Positions 10,098 to 20,003 of a DNA stretch of 64,000 nucleotides are shown here, piece by piece. The number at the start of each line of letters is the position of its first letter. Within the stretch, counting starts at the first letter, position 1. The notes beneath the pieces are model-generated. The model saw only the letters and a list, made by a program, of their open reading frames with translations. It made no database searches and was not told the DNA's origin. The stretch comes from Paenibacillus polymyxa M1. GTDB lineage: Bacteria > Bacillota > Bacilli > Paenibacillales > Paenibacillaceae. The stretch lies in the NCBI RefSeq assembly GCF_000237325.1, contig NC_017542.1, forward strand, positions 937,501-1,001,500, in the 5' to 3' direction. The translations under genes and the position numbers were made by a program.

Positions 10098-11396
10098 ATG
10101 ATCGAACGCTATAGCAGACCGGAAATGAGAGCGATTTGGACGGAAGAAAATAAATTCAAAGCTTGGCTGGAAGTAGAACTGTGTGCCTGTGAAGCATGGG
10201 CTGAGTTAGGTGTTATCCCAAAAGAAGATACCGTGGCTCTGCGCAAAAATGCAAGCTTTGATATTGAACGGATCTATGAAATTGAGCAGGAAACAAGACA
10301 CGATGTCATTGCTTTTACCCGCACGGTATCCGAAAGTCTTGGCGACGAGCGCAAATGGGTGCATTACGGTCTAACCTCCACAGACGTGGTCGATACAGCA
10401 CTGGGCTATTTGTTAAAACAGGCGAATGAAATTCTGGAACGAGATATTCTGAACTTTATTGAGATTTTGAAGGAAAAGGCATTGGCTTACAAGCACACAC
10501 CGATGATGGGACGTACACATGGAGTGCACGCTGAGCCGACCACATTCGGACTGAAAATGGGCCTGTGGTACGAGGAAATGAAGCGCAATCTGGAACGTTT
10601 CCGCTATGCTGCTGACCAGGTACAATACGGTAAAATGTCCGGTGCAGTCGGAACATATGCCAACATTGACCCAGCTGTGGAAGAATTCGTATGCCGCAAG
10701 CTGGGCACCAAGCCTGCTCCGATTTCTACACAAACGCTTCAGCGTGATCGTCATGCTGAATATATGGCCACGTTGGCGTTGATCGCCACATCGTTGGACA
10801 AGTTTGCTACAGAAGTCCGTGCATTGCAAAAGAGTGAATTCCGCGAGGTGGAAGAAGCTTTTGCCAAGGGTCAAAAAGGATCTTCCGCAATGCCGCATAA
10901 ACGCAATCCGATCGGAAGTGAAAACATTTCCGGCCTGGCACGTGTGATTCGCGGGCATATGGTATCGGCGTATGAGAACGTTACGCTGTGGCATGAGCGC
11001 GACATTTCGCATTCTTCTGTAGAACGCATCATTCTGCCAGATGCAACAATGCTGTTGAACTACATGCTGAACCGTTTTGGCAATATCGTGAAAAATCTGA
11101 CGGTCTTCCCTGAAAATATGAAGCGCAATATGGCGCGTACGTATGGTGTACCATTCTCTGGCCGTATTATGACGAAGCTGATCGACAAGGGCTTTAGTCG
11201 TGAAAAAGCTTACGATACCGTGCAGCCGCGTGCTATGCAGGCATGGGAAGAACAACGCCAGTTCCGCGAAATCGTCGAGGCGACTCCTGAAATTACTGAC
11301 GTGCTCAGTCCGGATGAAATCGAGGATGCGTTCAACCCAGCTTGGCATTTGAAAAACGTGGATACGATCTTTAAAAAGCTGGGATTAGGGGAGTAA
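10098..11396 (+). CDS. purB: adenylosuccinate lyase
   Basis: This enzyme removes fumarate from SAICAR and from adenylosuccinate, steps in IMP and AMP synthesis. Its 432 residues are normal for Bacillota PurB. The superfamily signature [15 protein letters not shown] lies near residue 264, with the catalytic serine in the SS pair. The histidines of [10 protein letters not shown] and [12 protein letters not shown] complete the tetramer active site. After its stop comes the first large structured spacer (11404-11967) instead of the immediate purC seen in B. subtilis. Confidence 0.97.
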   Translation: MIERYSRPEMRAIWTEENKFKAWLEVELCACEAWAELGVIPKEDTVALRKNASFDIERIYEIEQETRHDVIAFTRTVSESLGDERKWVHYGLTSTDVVDTALGYLLKQANEILERDILNFIEILKEKALAYKHTPMMGRTHGVHAEPTTFGLKMGLWYEEMKRNLERFRYAADQVQYGKMSGAVGTYANIDPAVEEFVCRKLGTKPAPISTQTLQRDRHAEYMATLALIATSLDKFATEVRALQKSEFREVEEAFAKGQKGSSAMPHKRNPIGSENISGLARVIRGHMVSAYENVTLWHERDISHSSVERIILPDATMLLNYMLNRFGNIVKNLTVFPENMKRNMARTYGVPFSGRIMTKLIDKGFSREKAYDTVQPRAMQAWEEQRQFREIVEATPEITDVLSPDEIEDAFNPAWHLKNVDTIFKKLGLGE

Positions 11397-11403
11397 GAGG
11401 GAA

Positions 11404-11967
11404 GGTTGGCGCTTGGGAGAGGATCAGGAGCGTGATGAGACCGCTGCACGAACGGATCGTTCTTCCGATTGCTGTTGCCCCTGGATTCCTGAATTGGAAA
11501 ACCTGTAAAGGTTGGAATCCAGGGGCAAAGGCAAACGCTAACGCTTCTCCGGAACGATTCCGTCTGCTCCGCTGCTTCCAGCACCAACCCTCATGTGGGA
11601 GCAGAACTTGAAAAGGTGCGGCACATAAGATGCCGCACCTTCCCAAGAGCGATGGAAAAGCAGTGGAACACGCTTTTCTATCACAAGCAACGTTTCTGGA
11701 AGGACTGCCGAATTTGCACAGCAAACAGCCCGCAGTCCTTCCAGAAACGCACAGGCTCAAGAAGCGAAGCCTTGAGCCAGCCGTTCGCGCCGACGTAAAA
11801 GCGTTGCTGGATGAGGCTTGTGCCAACAAGCTTCATCCAGCGGAGCGCGCTCACCCGACCGTAGCTACAAAATAGACGCCCTCACCCGGCTCACCAGCCA
11901 ACTCTTGCGGGAGTCCCGAGGGCAGCAGCCCTGGGGGTTCTCCCCGAGGGGAGGATTTAGGAGGGGC
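11404..11967 (+). other. structured non-coding element A
   Basis: A 564-nt block between purB and purC that appears non-coding. It is a chain of hairpins. The 5' domain is closed by GGTTGGCGCTTGG (11404-11416) with CCAGCACCAACC (11578-11589) and holds repeat copy A. Next come stems at 11613-11641 (11 bp perfect), 11655-11678, 11691-11749 (18 bp perfect with a 23-nt loop), 11754-11778 and 11806-11841. Finally two GC-rich hairpins lie at 11919-11932 and 11940-11953 before GATTTAGGAGGGG. The 5' hairpin, the 23-nt loop and the last two hairpins recur in the same order in element B before purM. It could be a large structured RNA, an operon-internal regulator or a mobile palindromic repeat. Confidence 0.8.
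11452..11563 (+). repeat. structured repeat, copy A
   Basis: First of three copies. The outer stem pairs ACGGATCGTTC (11452-11462) with GAACGATTCCGT (11552-11563), with one extra base on the 3' side. The inner stem pairs CGATTGC (11466-11472) with GCAAACG (11531-11537) across an A-A mismatch. The hairpin TTGCCCCTGGATTCC (11475-11489) pairs perfectly with 11514-11528. An apical AACCT-gtaa-AGGTT stem caps it. The CTTCTCC that leads into the 3' outer arm is nearly constant. Confidence 0.85.
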
Positions 11968-11995
11968 CATACTCTTTTGAAAGAGGTGTAATGAA

Positions 11996-12877
11996 ATGTC
12001 ATTGTCTACCGCCGAAGGTCTGATTCATGCGCCGCTCTTGTACAAAGGCAAAGTGCGTGAGTTGTATGATCTCGGAGAACATTTTCTGATTGTCGTGACG
12101 GACCGGATTTCGGCTTTTGATTATGTGTTGGAGCCGCCCGTACCGGAAAAAGGAAATGTATTGAACAAGCTCAGTGCTTTCTGGTTTGAACAGACGAAAG
12201 ACCTGCTGGAAAACCATGTCGTGCATACCGATGTAGATAAGCTCGGACATGTTATCGACGAACAGCATAAAGAGCTGCTAAAGGACCGGATCATGGTTAC
12301 GCTGAAGGCTGAACGCATCGACATCGAGTGTGTGGTGCGCGGATATATTACCGGAGGCGGCTGGCGTCAGTATGAGCAGACCGGCGAGGTAAACGGTATT
12401 CCATTGCCCAAGGGGCTACGTAAGAATGAACGCTTTCCCAAGCCTCTATTTACACCGGCTGCAAAAAATGATGTCGGTCACGACGAGGACATTTCCCTTC
12501 ACCAAATGAAAGAGCTGGTCGGGGCCCAGCTAACCGGTGAGCTTGAGGAAAAAAGCTTGGCATTGTACGAATTTGCGCGTGCTTTCTGCGAAAAGCGAGG
12601 AATCATTTTAGCGGATTGCAAGTTTGAGTTTGGTCTTGTTGATGGCAAGGTGATTTTGATTGATGAAATTTTCACTCCGGACTCATCCCGTTTTTGGGCG
12701 CAGGAAAAGTATGAGCTGGATATGGAGATTGACAGCATGGACAAGGAGCCGGTACGAAGCTATTTGGCATCATCCGGTTGGGACAAGAACAGCAAGCCCG
12801 ATCCGTTGCCTGCTGAGGTCGTAGAAGAAACAACTGCAAGATATACGGATATTTGGCGGCGTCTGACGGCACAGTAA
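11996..12877 (+). CDS. purC: SAICAR synthetase
   Basis: Makes SAICAR from CAIR, aspartate and ATP. The 293-residue protein carries KGKVRELYDLGEHFLIVVTD at the N-terminus (the phosphate-binding region), RGYITGGGWRQY, and the signature LADCKFEFG followed by LIDEIFTPDSSRFW, which holds the metal and ATP ligands. The length is nearer to the ~300-residue type than to the 240-residue B. subtilis enzyme. The ATG follows GAAAGAGGTGTAATGA. It is translated right after structured element A, so that element forms its upstream leader if the operon transcript reads through. Confidence 0.96.
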   Translation: MSLSTAEGLIHAPLLYKGKVRELYDLGEHFLIVVTDRISAFDYVLEPPVPEKGNVLNKLSAFWFEQTKDLLENHVVHTDVDKLGHVIDEQHKELLKDRIMVTLKAERIDIECVVRGYITGGGWRQYEQTGEVNGIPLPKGLRKNERFPKPLFTPAAKNDVGHDEDISLHQMKELVGAQLTGELEEKSLALYEFARAFCEKRGIILADCKFEFGLVDGKVILIDEIFTPDSSRFWAQEKYELDMEIDSMDKEPVRSYLASSGWDKNSKPDPLPAEVVEETTARYTDIWRRLTAQ

Positions 12878-12935
12878 ATAGTAATCATAATTCAACCAAT
12901 AGGATTCACTCATTCGGAGGAGGAACTGAAGGAAC

Positions 12936-13181
12936 ATGATGAAAGCAACAGTCTATGTCACGATTAAGCAAAGCGTTTTGGACCCGCAGGGGGTTGCGGT
13001 GCAGGGCGCACTGCATTCTATGGGTTTCGGAGAAGTGGATAGCGTCAGAATTGGTAAGTATATGGAACTGAATCTGGATACAACAGACCGCGAGAGTGCA
13101 GAGAAACGCGTCATCGAGATGTGTGAAAAGCTGTTGGCCAACACGGTCATTGAAGACTACCGCTACGAACTGGAGGGCTGA
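12936..13181 (+). CDS. purS: FGAM synthase subunit PurS
   Basis: An 81-residue subunit of the three-part formylglycinamidine ribonucleotide synthase (PurS-PurQ-PurL), which bridges the glutaminase and the synthetase. The sequence [20 protein letters not shown] and the [20 protein letters not shown] stretch are typical. The start could be ATG 12936 or the next codon, also ATG; GAAGGAAC lies just upstream and GGAGGAGG further up. purQ begins four bases after its stop. Confidence 0.95.
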   Translation: MMKATVYVTIKQSVLDPQGVAVQGALHSMGFGEVDSVRIGKYMELNLDTTDRESAEKRVIEMCEKLLANTVIEDYRYELEG

Positions 13182-13185
13182 TTCC

Positions 13186-13875
13186 ATGAAATTTGCAGTT
13201 CTGGTTTTTCCGGGCTCCAACTGTGATATTGACTGCTATAAGGCGATAGAGGACACGGTCGGTGAACCTGTCGATTATGTGTGGCATACTGCAACGGATC
13301 TGTCACCTTACGATTGTATTCTTGTTCCGGGAGGCTTCTCCTACGGGGATTATCTGCGGTGCGGTGCGATTTCCCGGTTTGCCCCGGTGATGAAGGAAGT
13401 AGCCAAAGCGGCTGCTGAAGGCAAATATATTTTGGGGATTTGCAACGGTTTTCAAATTTTGACCGAAGCCGGGCTGTTGCCAGGAGCTTTGCGCCGTAAT
13501 CTGTCGATGAAATTCCTTTGCCGTGATACGGTGTTGCAGGTTGCGAATAACGATACGCCTTTTACAAGAGATTATGCTGCTGGTGAAGAAATCATTATTC
13601 CGATCGCACATGGTGAAGGCAACTATTACTGTGATGATGAGACGCTGGCTCGTTTGCAGGCGAACAATCAGATCGTATTTACGTATAAAGATAATCCCAA
13701 TGGTTCCATGACGGATATTGCGGGGATTTGTAATGAACAAGGTAACGTACTGGGCATGATGCCCCATCCGGAACGTGCGGTGGATGCATTGCTTGGCACG
13801 GATGACGGCAAACGTATGTTTACATCTATTTTGAATGCTTGGAGGGATCGTCATGGCGCAGCAAGTGTCCGCTAA
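13186..13875 (+). CDS. purQ: FGAM synthase glutaminase subunit PurQ
   Basis: A class I glutamine amidotransferase that feeds ammonia to PurL. The product has 229 residues. The nucleophile is Cys86 in [10 protein letters not shown]; the His/Glu partners lie in MPHPERAVD. The N-terminus [20 protein letters not shown] is typical. The ATG at 13186, four bases after purS, is chosen over an upstream in-frame start inside purS because it gives the family's normal length. Its 3' end overlaps purL by 23 bases. Confidence 0.96.
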   Translation: MKFAVLVFPGSNCDIDCYKAIEDTVGEPVDYVWHTATDLSPYDCILVPGGFSYGDYLRCGAISRFAPVMKEVAKAAAEGKYILGICNGFQILTEAGLLPGALRRNLSMKFLCRDTVLQVANNDTPFTRDYAAGEEIIIPIAHGEGNYYCDDETLARLQANNQIVFTYKDNPNGSMTDIAGICNEQGNVLGMMPHPERAVDALLGTDDGKRMFTSILNAWRDRHGAASVR

Positions 13876-16096
13876 GGAACCGACGGCAGAGCAGGTTGCC
13901 GAACATAAACTGTATCAGCAGATGGGTGTGTCGGACAGTGAATATGCGCTGATCTGTGATTTCATGGGGCGTCAGCCGAATTATACGGAAATTGGCGTGT
14001 TCAGTGTTATGTGGTCAGAGCATTGTGCTTACAAAAACTCCAAGCCGTTGCTGAGACGTTTCCCGACGAGCGGTCCGCGAGTGCTGATGGGACCGGGTGA
14101 AGGAGCAGGGATTGTAGATATTGGAGACAACCAAGCGGTTGTATTTAAAATCGAAAGTCATAACCATCCATCCGCTGTAGAACCTTTTCAAGGGGCAGCG
14201 ACCGGGGTAGGCGGCATCATCCGTGATATTTTCTCCATGGGCGCAAGACCTGTAGCTGTGTTGAACTCTTTGCGTTTTGGCAAGCTGGAGAGCGACCGTG
14301 TGAAATATTTGTTCGAGCATGTGGTATCCGGTATTGCGGGCTATGGAAACTGTATCGGTATTCCAACCGTAGGCGGCGAGGTTGTATTTGATGAAAGCTA
14401 TGAGGGCAATCCGCTCGTCAATGCAATGTGTGTCGGACTGATTGACCATGATAAAATTCAGCGCGGTGTGGCAAAAGGGGTCGGTAACCCGGTGTTTTAT
14501 GTGGGACCTCCGACAGGTCGTGACGGGATTCATGGAGCTACCTTCGCATCGGTTGAGCTGACAGAGGAATCCGAAGCGAATCGGACTGCGGTTCAAGTAG
14601 GCGATCCATTTATGGAGAAGCTGGTTATGGAATCATGTCTGGAACTGATCGACAGCGGTATTGTACTGGGTATTCAGGATATGGGCGCAGCGGGACTTAC
14701 CTGCTCCAGTGCCGAAATGGCAAGTAAGGCGGGCAACGGTCTTGAGCTGTATCTGGATCAGGTACCGCAACGTGAAGAGGGCATGACACCTTATGAAATG
14801 ATGCTGTCCGAATCACAGGAGCGTATGCTGTTCGTTGTTGAGCCAAAGGATGAAGCACAGGCGCTTGAAATTTTCGAGCGTTGGGGCGTCATTTGTGCCA
14901 AGGTCGGCAAGGTGACGGATGACGGGCGTTTGCGTTTGTTCCATCACGGTGAAGTGGTGGGGGATATGCCAGTGACGGCGCTAGTAGACGAGTGTCCGAT
15001 CTATGACAAGCCTTCCGAAGTTCCTGCTTATTATGAGCAAAATGCTGCTGTTGACACATTGCGTTACCCAGAAGTGACTGATTTGAACGGTGCGCTGAAA
15101 AAGGTGCTTTCATCCCCAAGTGTAGCCAGCAAGAAATGGGTATACGAGCAATATGATTACATGGTTCGCACCAGTACGGCCGTTCGTCCGGGCTCGGATG
15201 CGGCTGTAGTGACTGTACGCGGCACCCGCAAGGGACTTGCGATGACTACAGATTGTAACGGACGTTATGTATACCTGGATCCAGAGGTAGGCGGACGAAT
15301 TGCAGTCAGCGAAGCAGCTCGTAATATTGTATGCTCCGGCGGAGAGCCTTTGGCGATTACGGACAACCTAAACTTCGGTAACCCTGAAAAGCCGGATATT
15401 TTCTGGCAAATGGAAAAAGCCGTGGACGGTATGGCAGAAGCTTGTTGTGTACTGGATACACCTGTTATCGGGGGGAACGTTAGCTTGTACAACGAAAATG
15501 CCAAAGGTGCGATCTATCCGACGCCTGTAGTCGGTATGGTCGGTCTGGTACATGATACAGATCATATTACGACACAAGGCTTCAAAGCTGAAGGCGACGT
15601 CATTTTCCTAGTGGGGGAGACGAAGGCTGAGCTAGGAGGCAGTGAGTTCCAGGCTGTCGTGCACGGTGTATCCGAAGGACGTCCGCCTGAGCTAGATTTG
15701 AACGTAGAGAAAAAACTGCTGACCGCAGTACTGGGAGCGATACAAGCCGGATTGGTACAATCTGCGCATGATCTCGCAGAGGGCGGATTGGCTGTGGCGC
15801 TTGCCGAATCTGGAATTAGCGGCGGATTGGGAGCACAGGTTAACGTAGAGACGTCTTTGCGTCCTGACCATGCTTTATTCAGCGAAAGTCAATCCCGCAT
15901 TTTGTTGTCTGCATCGCCGGATAAAGCGTCTGCGTTGGAAGCGCATCTGCGTGGATTGGAAGTGCCAGTTACCGTATTGGGAAAAGTTGAAGGATCACAA
16001 TTGACAGTTGAGGTGAACGGACAACCCGCTTTGAACGAGGCAGTCGCCAGTTTGAAGCAAATCTGGGAGGATGTCATTCCATGTCTGATGAAATAA
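13853..16096 (+). CDS. purL: FGAM synthase subunit PurL (small type)
   Basis: The 747-residue synthetase subunit turns FGAR into FGAM with ATP, using ammonia from PurQ. This is the Gram-positive small PurL, not the fused 1300-residue form. The N-terminal part holds [35 protein letters not shown] (nucleotide/Mg site) and [20 protein letters not shown] second AIR-synthase-like half includes [10 protein letters not shown]. The start ATG 13853 follows GGAGGGATC; the six codons upstream in frame are ignored. It overlaps purQ and then purF by 16 bases, so the block is tightly coupled. Confidence 0.97.
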   Translation: MAQQVSAKEPTAEQVAEHKLYQQMGVSDSEYALICDFMGRQPNYTEIGVFSVMWSEHCAYKNSKPLLRRFPTSGPRVLMGPGEGAGIVDIGDNQAVVFKIESHNHPSAVEPFQGAATGVGGIIRDIFSMGARPVAVLNSLRFGKLESDRVKYLFEHVVSGIAGYGNCIGIPTVGGEVVFDESYEGNPLVNAMCVGLIDHDKIQRGVAKGVGNPVFYVGPPTGRDGIHGATFASVELTEESEANRTAVQVGDPFMEKLVMESCLELIDSGIVLGIQDMGAAGLTCSSAEMASKAGNGLELYLDQVPQREEGMTPYEMMLSESQERMLFVVEPKDEAQALEIFERWGVICAKVGKVTDDGRLRLFHHGEVVGDMPVTALVDECPIYDKPSEVPAYYEQNAAVDTLRYPEVTDLNGALKKVLSSPSVASKKWVYEQYDYMVRTSTAVRPGSDAAVVTVRGTRKGLAMTTDCNGRYVYLDPEVGGRIAVSEAARNIVCSGGEPLAITDNLNFGNPEKPDIFWQMEKAVDGMAEACCVLDTPVIGGNVSLYNENAKGAIYPTPVVGMVGLVHDTDHITTQGFKAEGDVIFLVGETKAELGGSEFQAVVHGVSEGRPPELDLNVEKKLLTAVLGAIQAGLVQSAHDLAEGGLAVALAESGISGGLGAQVNVETSLRPDHALFSESQSRILLSASPDKASALEAHLRGLEVPVTVLGKVEGSQLTVEVNGQPALNEAVASLKQIWEDVIPCLMK

Positions 16097-17562
16097 CAGC
16101 ACGGACGTTGTGGACTGGAGATTATTATAATGAGGGCTCTGGTAAAGAGGGGCTGTTTGATAAATTAAAAGAGGAATGCGGCGTATTCGGGGTATACAGA
16201 CACTCCGATGCCGCTTCCCTAGCCTATTACGGCTTACACGCGCTTCAGCATCGTGGTGAGGAAAGCGCAGGGATCTGTGTGAGCAGTGGCGACGAGTTCC
16301 ATTATCATCGTGGAATGGGGCTTGTCAAAGAAGTATTTAATAAAGACTTAATGGCTTCGTTGACAGGCGATATTGCTATAGGACATGTGCGCTACTCGAC
16401 AAGTGGAGACAGTAAGCTGACAAATGCACAGCCTTTGGTGTTCAAGTATCGTGATGGTGATCTGGCGGTAGCGACAAACGGAAATATCGTAAATGCTTTG
16501 CAAATTCGGCATGAGCTGGAGCAGGGTGGGTCTATTTTTCAAACGACCAGCGATACCGAAGTAGTAGCTCATTTGATCGCCCGTTCGTCCAAGGATTTGG
16601 TAGAGGCTGCCAAGGATGCATTGAAGCGTATCGTCGGCGGGTTTGCTTTCCTTATTATGACCAATGACAAGCTGCTTGTGGCTTCTGATCCCAACGGCTT
16701 GCGTCCATTGACGATGGGCAGATTGGGAGATGCTTATCTGTTTGCATCCGAATCCTGCGCTTTGGAAACGATTGGTGCAGAACTGTTGCGCGATATCGAG
16801 CCAGGTGAGCTGTTGATTCTGGATAAAAATGGACTGCACGAAGACCGCTATACGGAAGATAAGCAGCGTAAAGCGCTGTGTGCGATGGAGTATATTTATT
16901 TTGCTCGTCCTGACAGTGATTTGAACGGAGCTAATCTTCATGCTGCACGCAAACGGATGGGCAGCCAACTGGCGCTGGAGGCTTTTGTCGATGCTGATTT
17001 GGTGACCGGTGTACCGGATTCCAGCATATCGGCTGCGATTGGCTATGCAGAGCAAACAGGTATTCCTTATGAGCTGGGCATGATTAAAAATAAATATACC
17101 GGTCGTACCTTCATTCAACCGAGTCAGGAGCTGCGCGAGCAGGGTGTGAAAATGAAGCTGAGCGCCGTACGCCGTGTGGTTGAAGGTAAACGGGTCATTA
17201 TGATCGACGACTCTATCGTTCGTGGCACCACGTCTCGTCGAATCGTAAATATGCTGCGAGATGCGGGCGCACTGGAAGTACATGTACGTATTACCTCGCC
17301 GCCTTTCAAAAACCCGTGCTTCTACGGTATCGACACGCCGGACCGTCGGGAGCTGATCGCTTCGTCCAAAACCGTAGAGGAAATTCGGCAAGAGATTAAC
17401 GCTGATTCGCTCTTCTTTATGAGCGCCGAAGGGTTGATTGCCGCAGTAGGCGGGCATAACGAACAGGATTACAAGGGCGGTTTGTGCCTGGCTTGTTTCG
17501 ATAACGATTATCCGACACAGGTAGATTTCAAAGGCGAAGAAAAGTTCGGGTGTAGTTGCTAG
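16081..17562 (+). CDS. purF: amidophosphoribosyltransferase
   Basis: First committed step: PRPP plus glutamine gives phosphoribosylamine. The 493-residue protein has a propeptide of about 32 residues before Cys33 (CGVFGVYRH), the N-terminal nucleophile exposed on maturation. The PRPP loop is [16 protein letters not shown]. Cysteines in [19 protein letters not shown] and the C-terminal FGCSC match the B. subtilis type with a [4Fe-4S] cluster. The start overlaps purL. After the stop the operon is interrupted by structured element B. Confidence 0.97.
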   Translation: MSDEITARTLWTGDYYNEGSGKEGLFDKLKEECGVFGVYRHSDAASLAYYGLHALQHRGEESAGICVSSGDEFHYHRGMGLVKEVFNKDLMASLTGDIAIGHVRYSTSGDSKLTNAQPLVFKYRDGDLAVATNGNIVNALQIRHELEQGGSIFQTTSDTEVVAHLIARSSKDLVEAAKDALKRIVGGFAFLIMTNDKLLVASDPNGLRPLTMGRLGDAYLFASESCALETIGAELLRDIEPGELLILDKNGLHEDRYTEDKQRKALCAMEYIYFARPDSDLNGANLHAARKRMGSQLALEAFVDADLVTGVPDSSISAAIGYAEQTGIPYELGMIKNKYTGRTFIQPSQELREQGVKMKLSAVRRVVEGKRVIMIDDSIVRGTTSRRIVNMLRDAGALEVHVRITSPPFKNPCFYGIDTPDRRELIASSKTVEEIRQEINADSLFFMSAEGLIAAVGGHNEQDYKGGLCLACFDNDYPTQVDFKGEEKFGCSC

Positions 17563-17626
17563 TATAGGGAACAAAAGAGGTACAGAGGTGCATGGGGATG
17601 GTGGTTCTGAGGGGGCCACTCCGCGT

Positions 17627-17740
17627 GTGGAAGGTTCTTACGATCGCTGTTGCCGCTAGATTCCAGGATTGGATTAACCCCTTACAGGGTTGGAATCCAG
17701 CGGCAAAGGCGAACGCTTCGCTTCTCCAGAATCCTTCCAC
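17627..17740 (+). repeat. structured repeat, copy B
   Basis: The outer stem pairs GTGGAAGGTTCT (17627-17638) with AGAATCCTTCCAC (17728-17740), again with one extra 3' base. The inner stem is CGATCGC (17641-17647) with GCGAACG (17709-17715). The hairpin TTGCCGCTAGATTCC pairs with GGAATCCAGCGGCAA with one mismatch. The cap is AACCC with GGGTT. All arm sequences of the outer stem differ from copy A, yet pairing is kept. Confidence 0.85.
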
Positions 17741-17823
17741 CCGTTGCGTTCCTCAGGTGTGCAGCATTTTGCAGCAGTGCCTGTACCTCTTCTGTTCCCA
17801 CAGGGAAGAGGATAGGTAAGGCC

Positions 17824-17868
17824 GTTAAAAACTCATGGCATAACTATTTCATGCCATGAGTTTTTAAC
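17824..17868 (+). terminator. terminator-like hairpin inside the pur operon
   Basis: GTTAAAAACTCATGGCAT and its exact complement form an 18-bp perfect stem with a 9-nt loop. The 3' arm ends GAGTTTTTAAC, so the inner GC-containing stem is followed by five T like an intrinsic terminator. It sits between purF and purM within element B. It could cause partial termination or protect an RNA 3' end. Confidence 0.6.
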
Positions 17869-18218
17869 AGGCAGGGCGCAGCTGCCTGCCTTAAGGGTCA
17901 AAGAAGTAAGCCGCCCGTTGGTGCTGCTCACTTCTTTGACCGGCACGTCCCCGACTTTGCAAAGCAAACAGCCCGGGACGTGCCCCTGCCGCCGCCACTA
18001 CCAAAGGCGGCCACGCATCAAAGCGTGTCCTTGTGAATTGCGGGAAGACCCGCAACTCTCAAAGGAAAACACGCGACTCACAGCACGAACCACCACCAAG
18101 CAGCACCCAATCCTACGCATCTGACCGACTCTTGAGGGGTCCAGGGGGAGCAGCCCCATGGAATCCTCCCTGCTAGGGAGGACTTAGGAGGGTCAATCAT
18201 TTGAAGGAGTGTTCATGA

Positions 18219-19259
18219 ATGTCCGAAGCATACAAAAACGCAGGGGTAGATATCGCTGCTGGTAATGAAGCAGTAGAACGGATGAAAAAGCACGTTAAAC
18301 GTACCTTCCGTCCGGAAGTGCTCACGGACTTGGGCGGATTCGGTGCATTGTTCGGTCTGAATAAAGATAAGTACGAGGAGCCTGTACTTGTGTCTGGTAC
18401 TGACGGTGTCGGCACGAAGCTGAAGCTTGCCTTCGCAATGGATCGTCATGACACCATCGGCATTGATGCAGTTGCGATGTGCGTAAACGACATTGTCGTA
18501 GGGGGCGCGGAGCCACTCTTTTTTCTCGATTATCTCGCCTGTGACAAGGTTATACCTGAGAAAATCGAAGCGATTGTCGCCGGTATTGCCGAGGGCTGTT
18601 ACCAGTCAGGTTGTGCATTGGTCGGCGGTGAAACCGCAGAAATGCCGGGGATGTACAGCGAGGGCGAATATGATATTGCCGGATTCACGGTAGGGATTGT
18701 AGATAAAAGCAAAATCATTAACGGCAGTTCCATTGCTCCTGGAGATACCGTAATCGGACTAGCTTCCAGTGGCGTTCACAGTAATGGTTTCTCCCTAGTT
18801 CGCAAGCTGTTATTGGAACAGCAAGGTTATGATTTGCATGATGAAATCGAAGGCTTGAACGGCAAACTGGGCGATGTACTGCTGGAGCCTACGAAAATTT
18901 ATGTGAAATCTGTGTTGGCATTGCTGGATAAGGTAAAAGTAAAAGGCATGGCGCATATCACTGGTGGCGGTTTTATTGAAAATATCCCTAGAGTGTTACC
19001 GGATCACGTCAATGTGGATATACAATACGGCACTTGGCCGATTCTTCCGATCTTCCAGCTCATGCAGGAAAAAGGCGAAATCTCCAACAAAGACATGTTC
19101 ACGACTTTCAATATGGGGATTGGAATGGTGATCGTTGTCGGTGCAGAGCACGCACAGACCGCACTGGAAGTTATGAAGGAACAGGGTGAAGCTGCGTATG
19201 TGATCGGAAAAGTAACGGAAGGCAGCTCTATCGTGACCTTTACAGGAGCCGAGGTGTAA
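18219..19259 (+). CDS. purM: phosphoribosylaminoimidazole synthetase
   Basis: AIR synthetase closes the imidazole ring from FGAM using ATP. The protein has 346 residues: [20 protein letters not shown] at the start, then the glycine-rich [13 protein letters not shown] and [20 protein letters not shown], which form the ATP/Mg site, and [11 protein letters not shown]. The ATG follows GAAGGAGTGTTC, 24 bases after structured element B. The stop and the purN start overlap (TAATG). Confidence 0.97.
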   Translation: MSEAYKNAGVDIAAGNEAVERMKKHVKRTFRPEVLTDLGGFGALFGLNKDKYEEPVLVSGTDGVGTKLKLAFAMDRHDTIGIDAVAMCVNDIVVGGAEPLFFLDYLACDKVIPEKIEAIVAGIAEGCYQSGCALVGGETAEMPGMYSEGEYDIAGFTVGIVDKSKIINGSSIAPGDTVIGLASSGVHSNGFSLVRKLLLEQQGYDLHDEIEGLNGKLGDVLLEPTKIYVKSVLALLDKVKVKGMAHITGGGFIENIPRVLPDHVNVDIQYGTWPILPIFQLMQEKGEISNKDMFTTFNMGIGMVIVVGAEHAQTALEVMKEQGEAAYVIGKVTEGSSIVTFTGAEV

Positions 19260-19873
19260 TGAACGAGTACCGGATTGCTGTTTTTGCATCAGGCGAAGGG
19301 ACGAACTTTCAGTCTTTGGTGGATGCGGCCGCGCGGGGTGAACTGGGCGGCGCCTCGGTAGAACTGCTCATCTGTGACAAGCCTGGGGCTCCTGCTGTAG
19401 CTAGAGCACAGAAAGCTGGAATTGCCTGTCATACTTTTCGTCCTAAAGATTATCCTGCCCGAGAAGACTATGAGCGTGAATTAGTGGCTTTGCTGGAGCA
19501 GAAATCGATTGATCTCATCGTGTTAGCAGGCTATATGCGTTTGCTATCTAGTGTCATGGTTGATGCGTACGCTGGGAAAATCATTAATATTCATCCGTCG
19601 CTGCTTCCGGCATTTCCAGGGAAAGATGCTATTGGACAGGCATTAGCCTATGGGGTCAAGGTAAGTGGGGTCACCGTCCATTTTGTGGACGGGGGGATGG
19701 ATACTGGGGCGATTATTGCCCAACGTGTCGTGGAGGTTCACGATCATGATACAGCGGAATCCTTATCCGTAGCCATTCAATCCGTGGAACGTCAGCTATA
19801 TCCTGAGGTAGTTGGCAGACTGGCCCAAGGCAAAATCCAATTGAATGGCCGCAAGGTGAACTCACTTCTCTAA
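19259..19873 (+). CDS. purN: phosphoribosylglycinamide formyltransferase
   Basis: Transfers a formyl group from 10-formyl-THF to GAR. It has 204 residues. The N-terminal FASGEGTNFQSL is the phosphate-binding loop. The catalytic Asn-His-Asp set is seen in INIHPSLLPAFPGKDA and HFVDGGMDTGAII. It shares one base with the purM stop and is followed by a 130-bp gap without obvious signals before purH. Confidence 0.96.
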   Translation: MNEYRIAVFASGEGTNFQSLVDAAARGELGGASVELLICDKPGAPAVARAQKAGIACHTFRPKDYPAREDYERELVALLEQKSIDLIVLAGYMRLLSSVMVDAYAGKIINIHPSLLPAFPGKDAIGQALAYGVKVSGVTVHFVDGGMDTGAIIAQRVVEVHDHDTAESLSVAIQSVERQLYPEVVGRLAQGKIQLNGRKVNSLL

Positions 19874-20003
19874 AGATAACTGTAATTTGTCATATCATTG
19901 TCCTAACAAGGATACTGTACAGGCATTTTCCGATATTTCTCGGGAAATAAATTGATAGAAGAGAAATTTGCAAAATTCTGAAAGAGCTAAAGGAGGAGAC
20001 AGG

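Larger units (their letters stand above)
17577..18195 (+). other. structured non-coding element B
   Basis: A 619-nt block between purF and purM, homologous in plan to element A. Its 5' domain is closed by GAGGTACAG (17577-17585) with CTGTACCTC (17780-17788) and holds repeat copy B. Stems follow at 17824-17868 (18 bp perfect), 17870-17890, 17896-17941 (12 bp perfect arms), 17942-17984 (10 bp with the shared 23-nt loop), 18009-18030 and 18038-18055. Two GC-rich hairpins (18144-18157 and 18164-18182) precede ACTTAGGAGGG. Only the repeat, the 23-nt loop and the 3' hairpin pair are clearly shared with A; the other stems differ. I see no plausible gene here. Confidence 0.8.

Noticed and set aside
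11371..11875. Frames of 67-152 codons within the purB-purC gap on both strands
   Set aside because: They arise because GC-rich hairpins have few stops. Both strands are open in the same place, start signals are absent and products look random.
16348..17619. 423-codon minus-strand frame opposite purF
   Set aside because: Mirror frame of a highly expressed gene; no ribosome site or domain. Similar long shadows lie opposite purB (10413-11348), rlmCD (60180-61133) and dus (62001-62876).
17592..18124. Frames of 68-75 codons within the purF-purM gap
   Set aside because: Same reason as above; they cross several inverted repeats and are not shared with element A.
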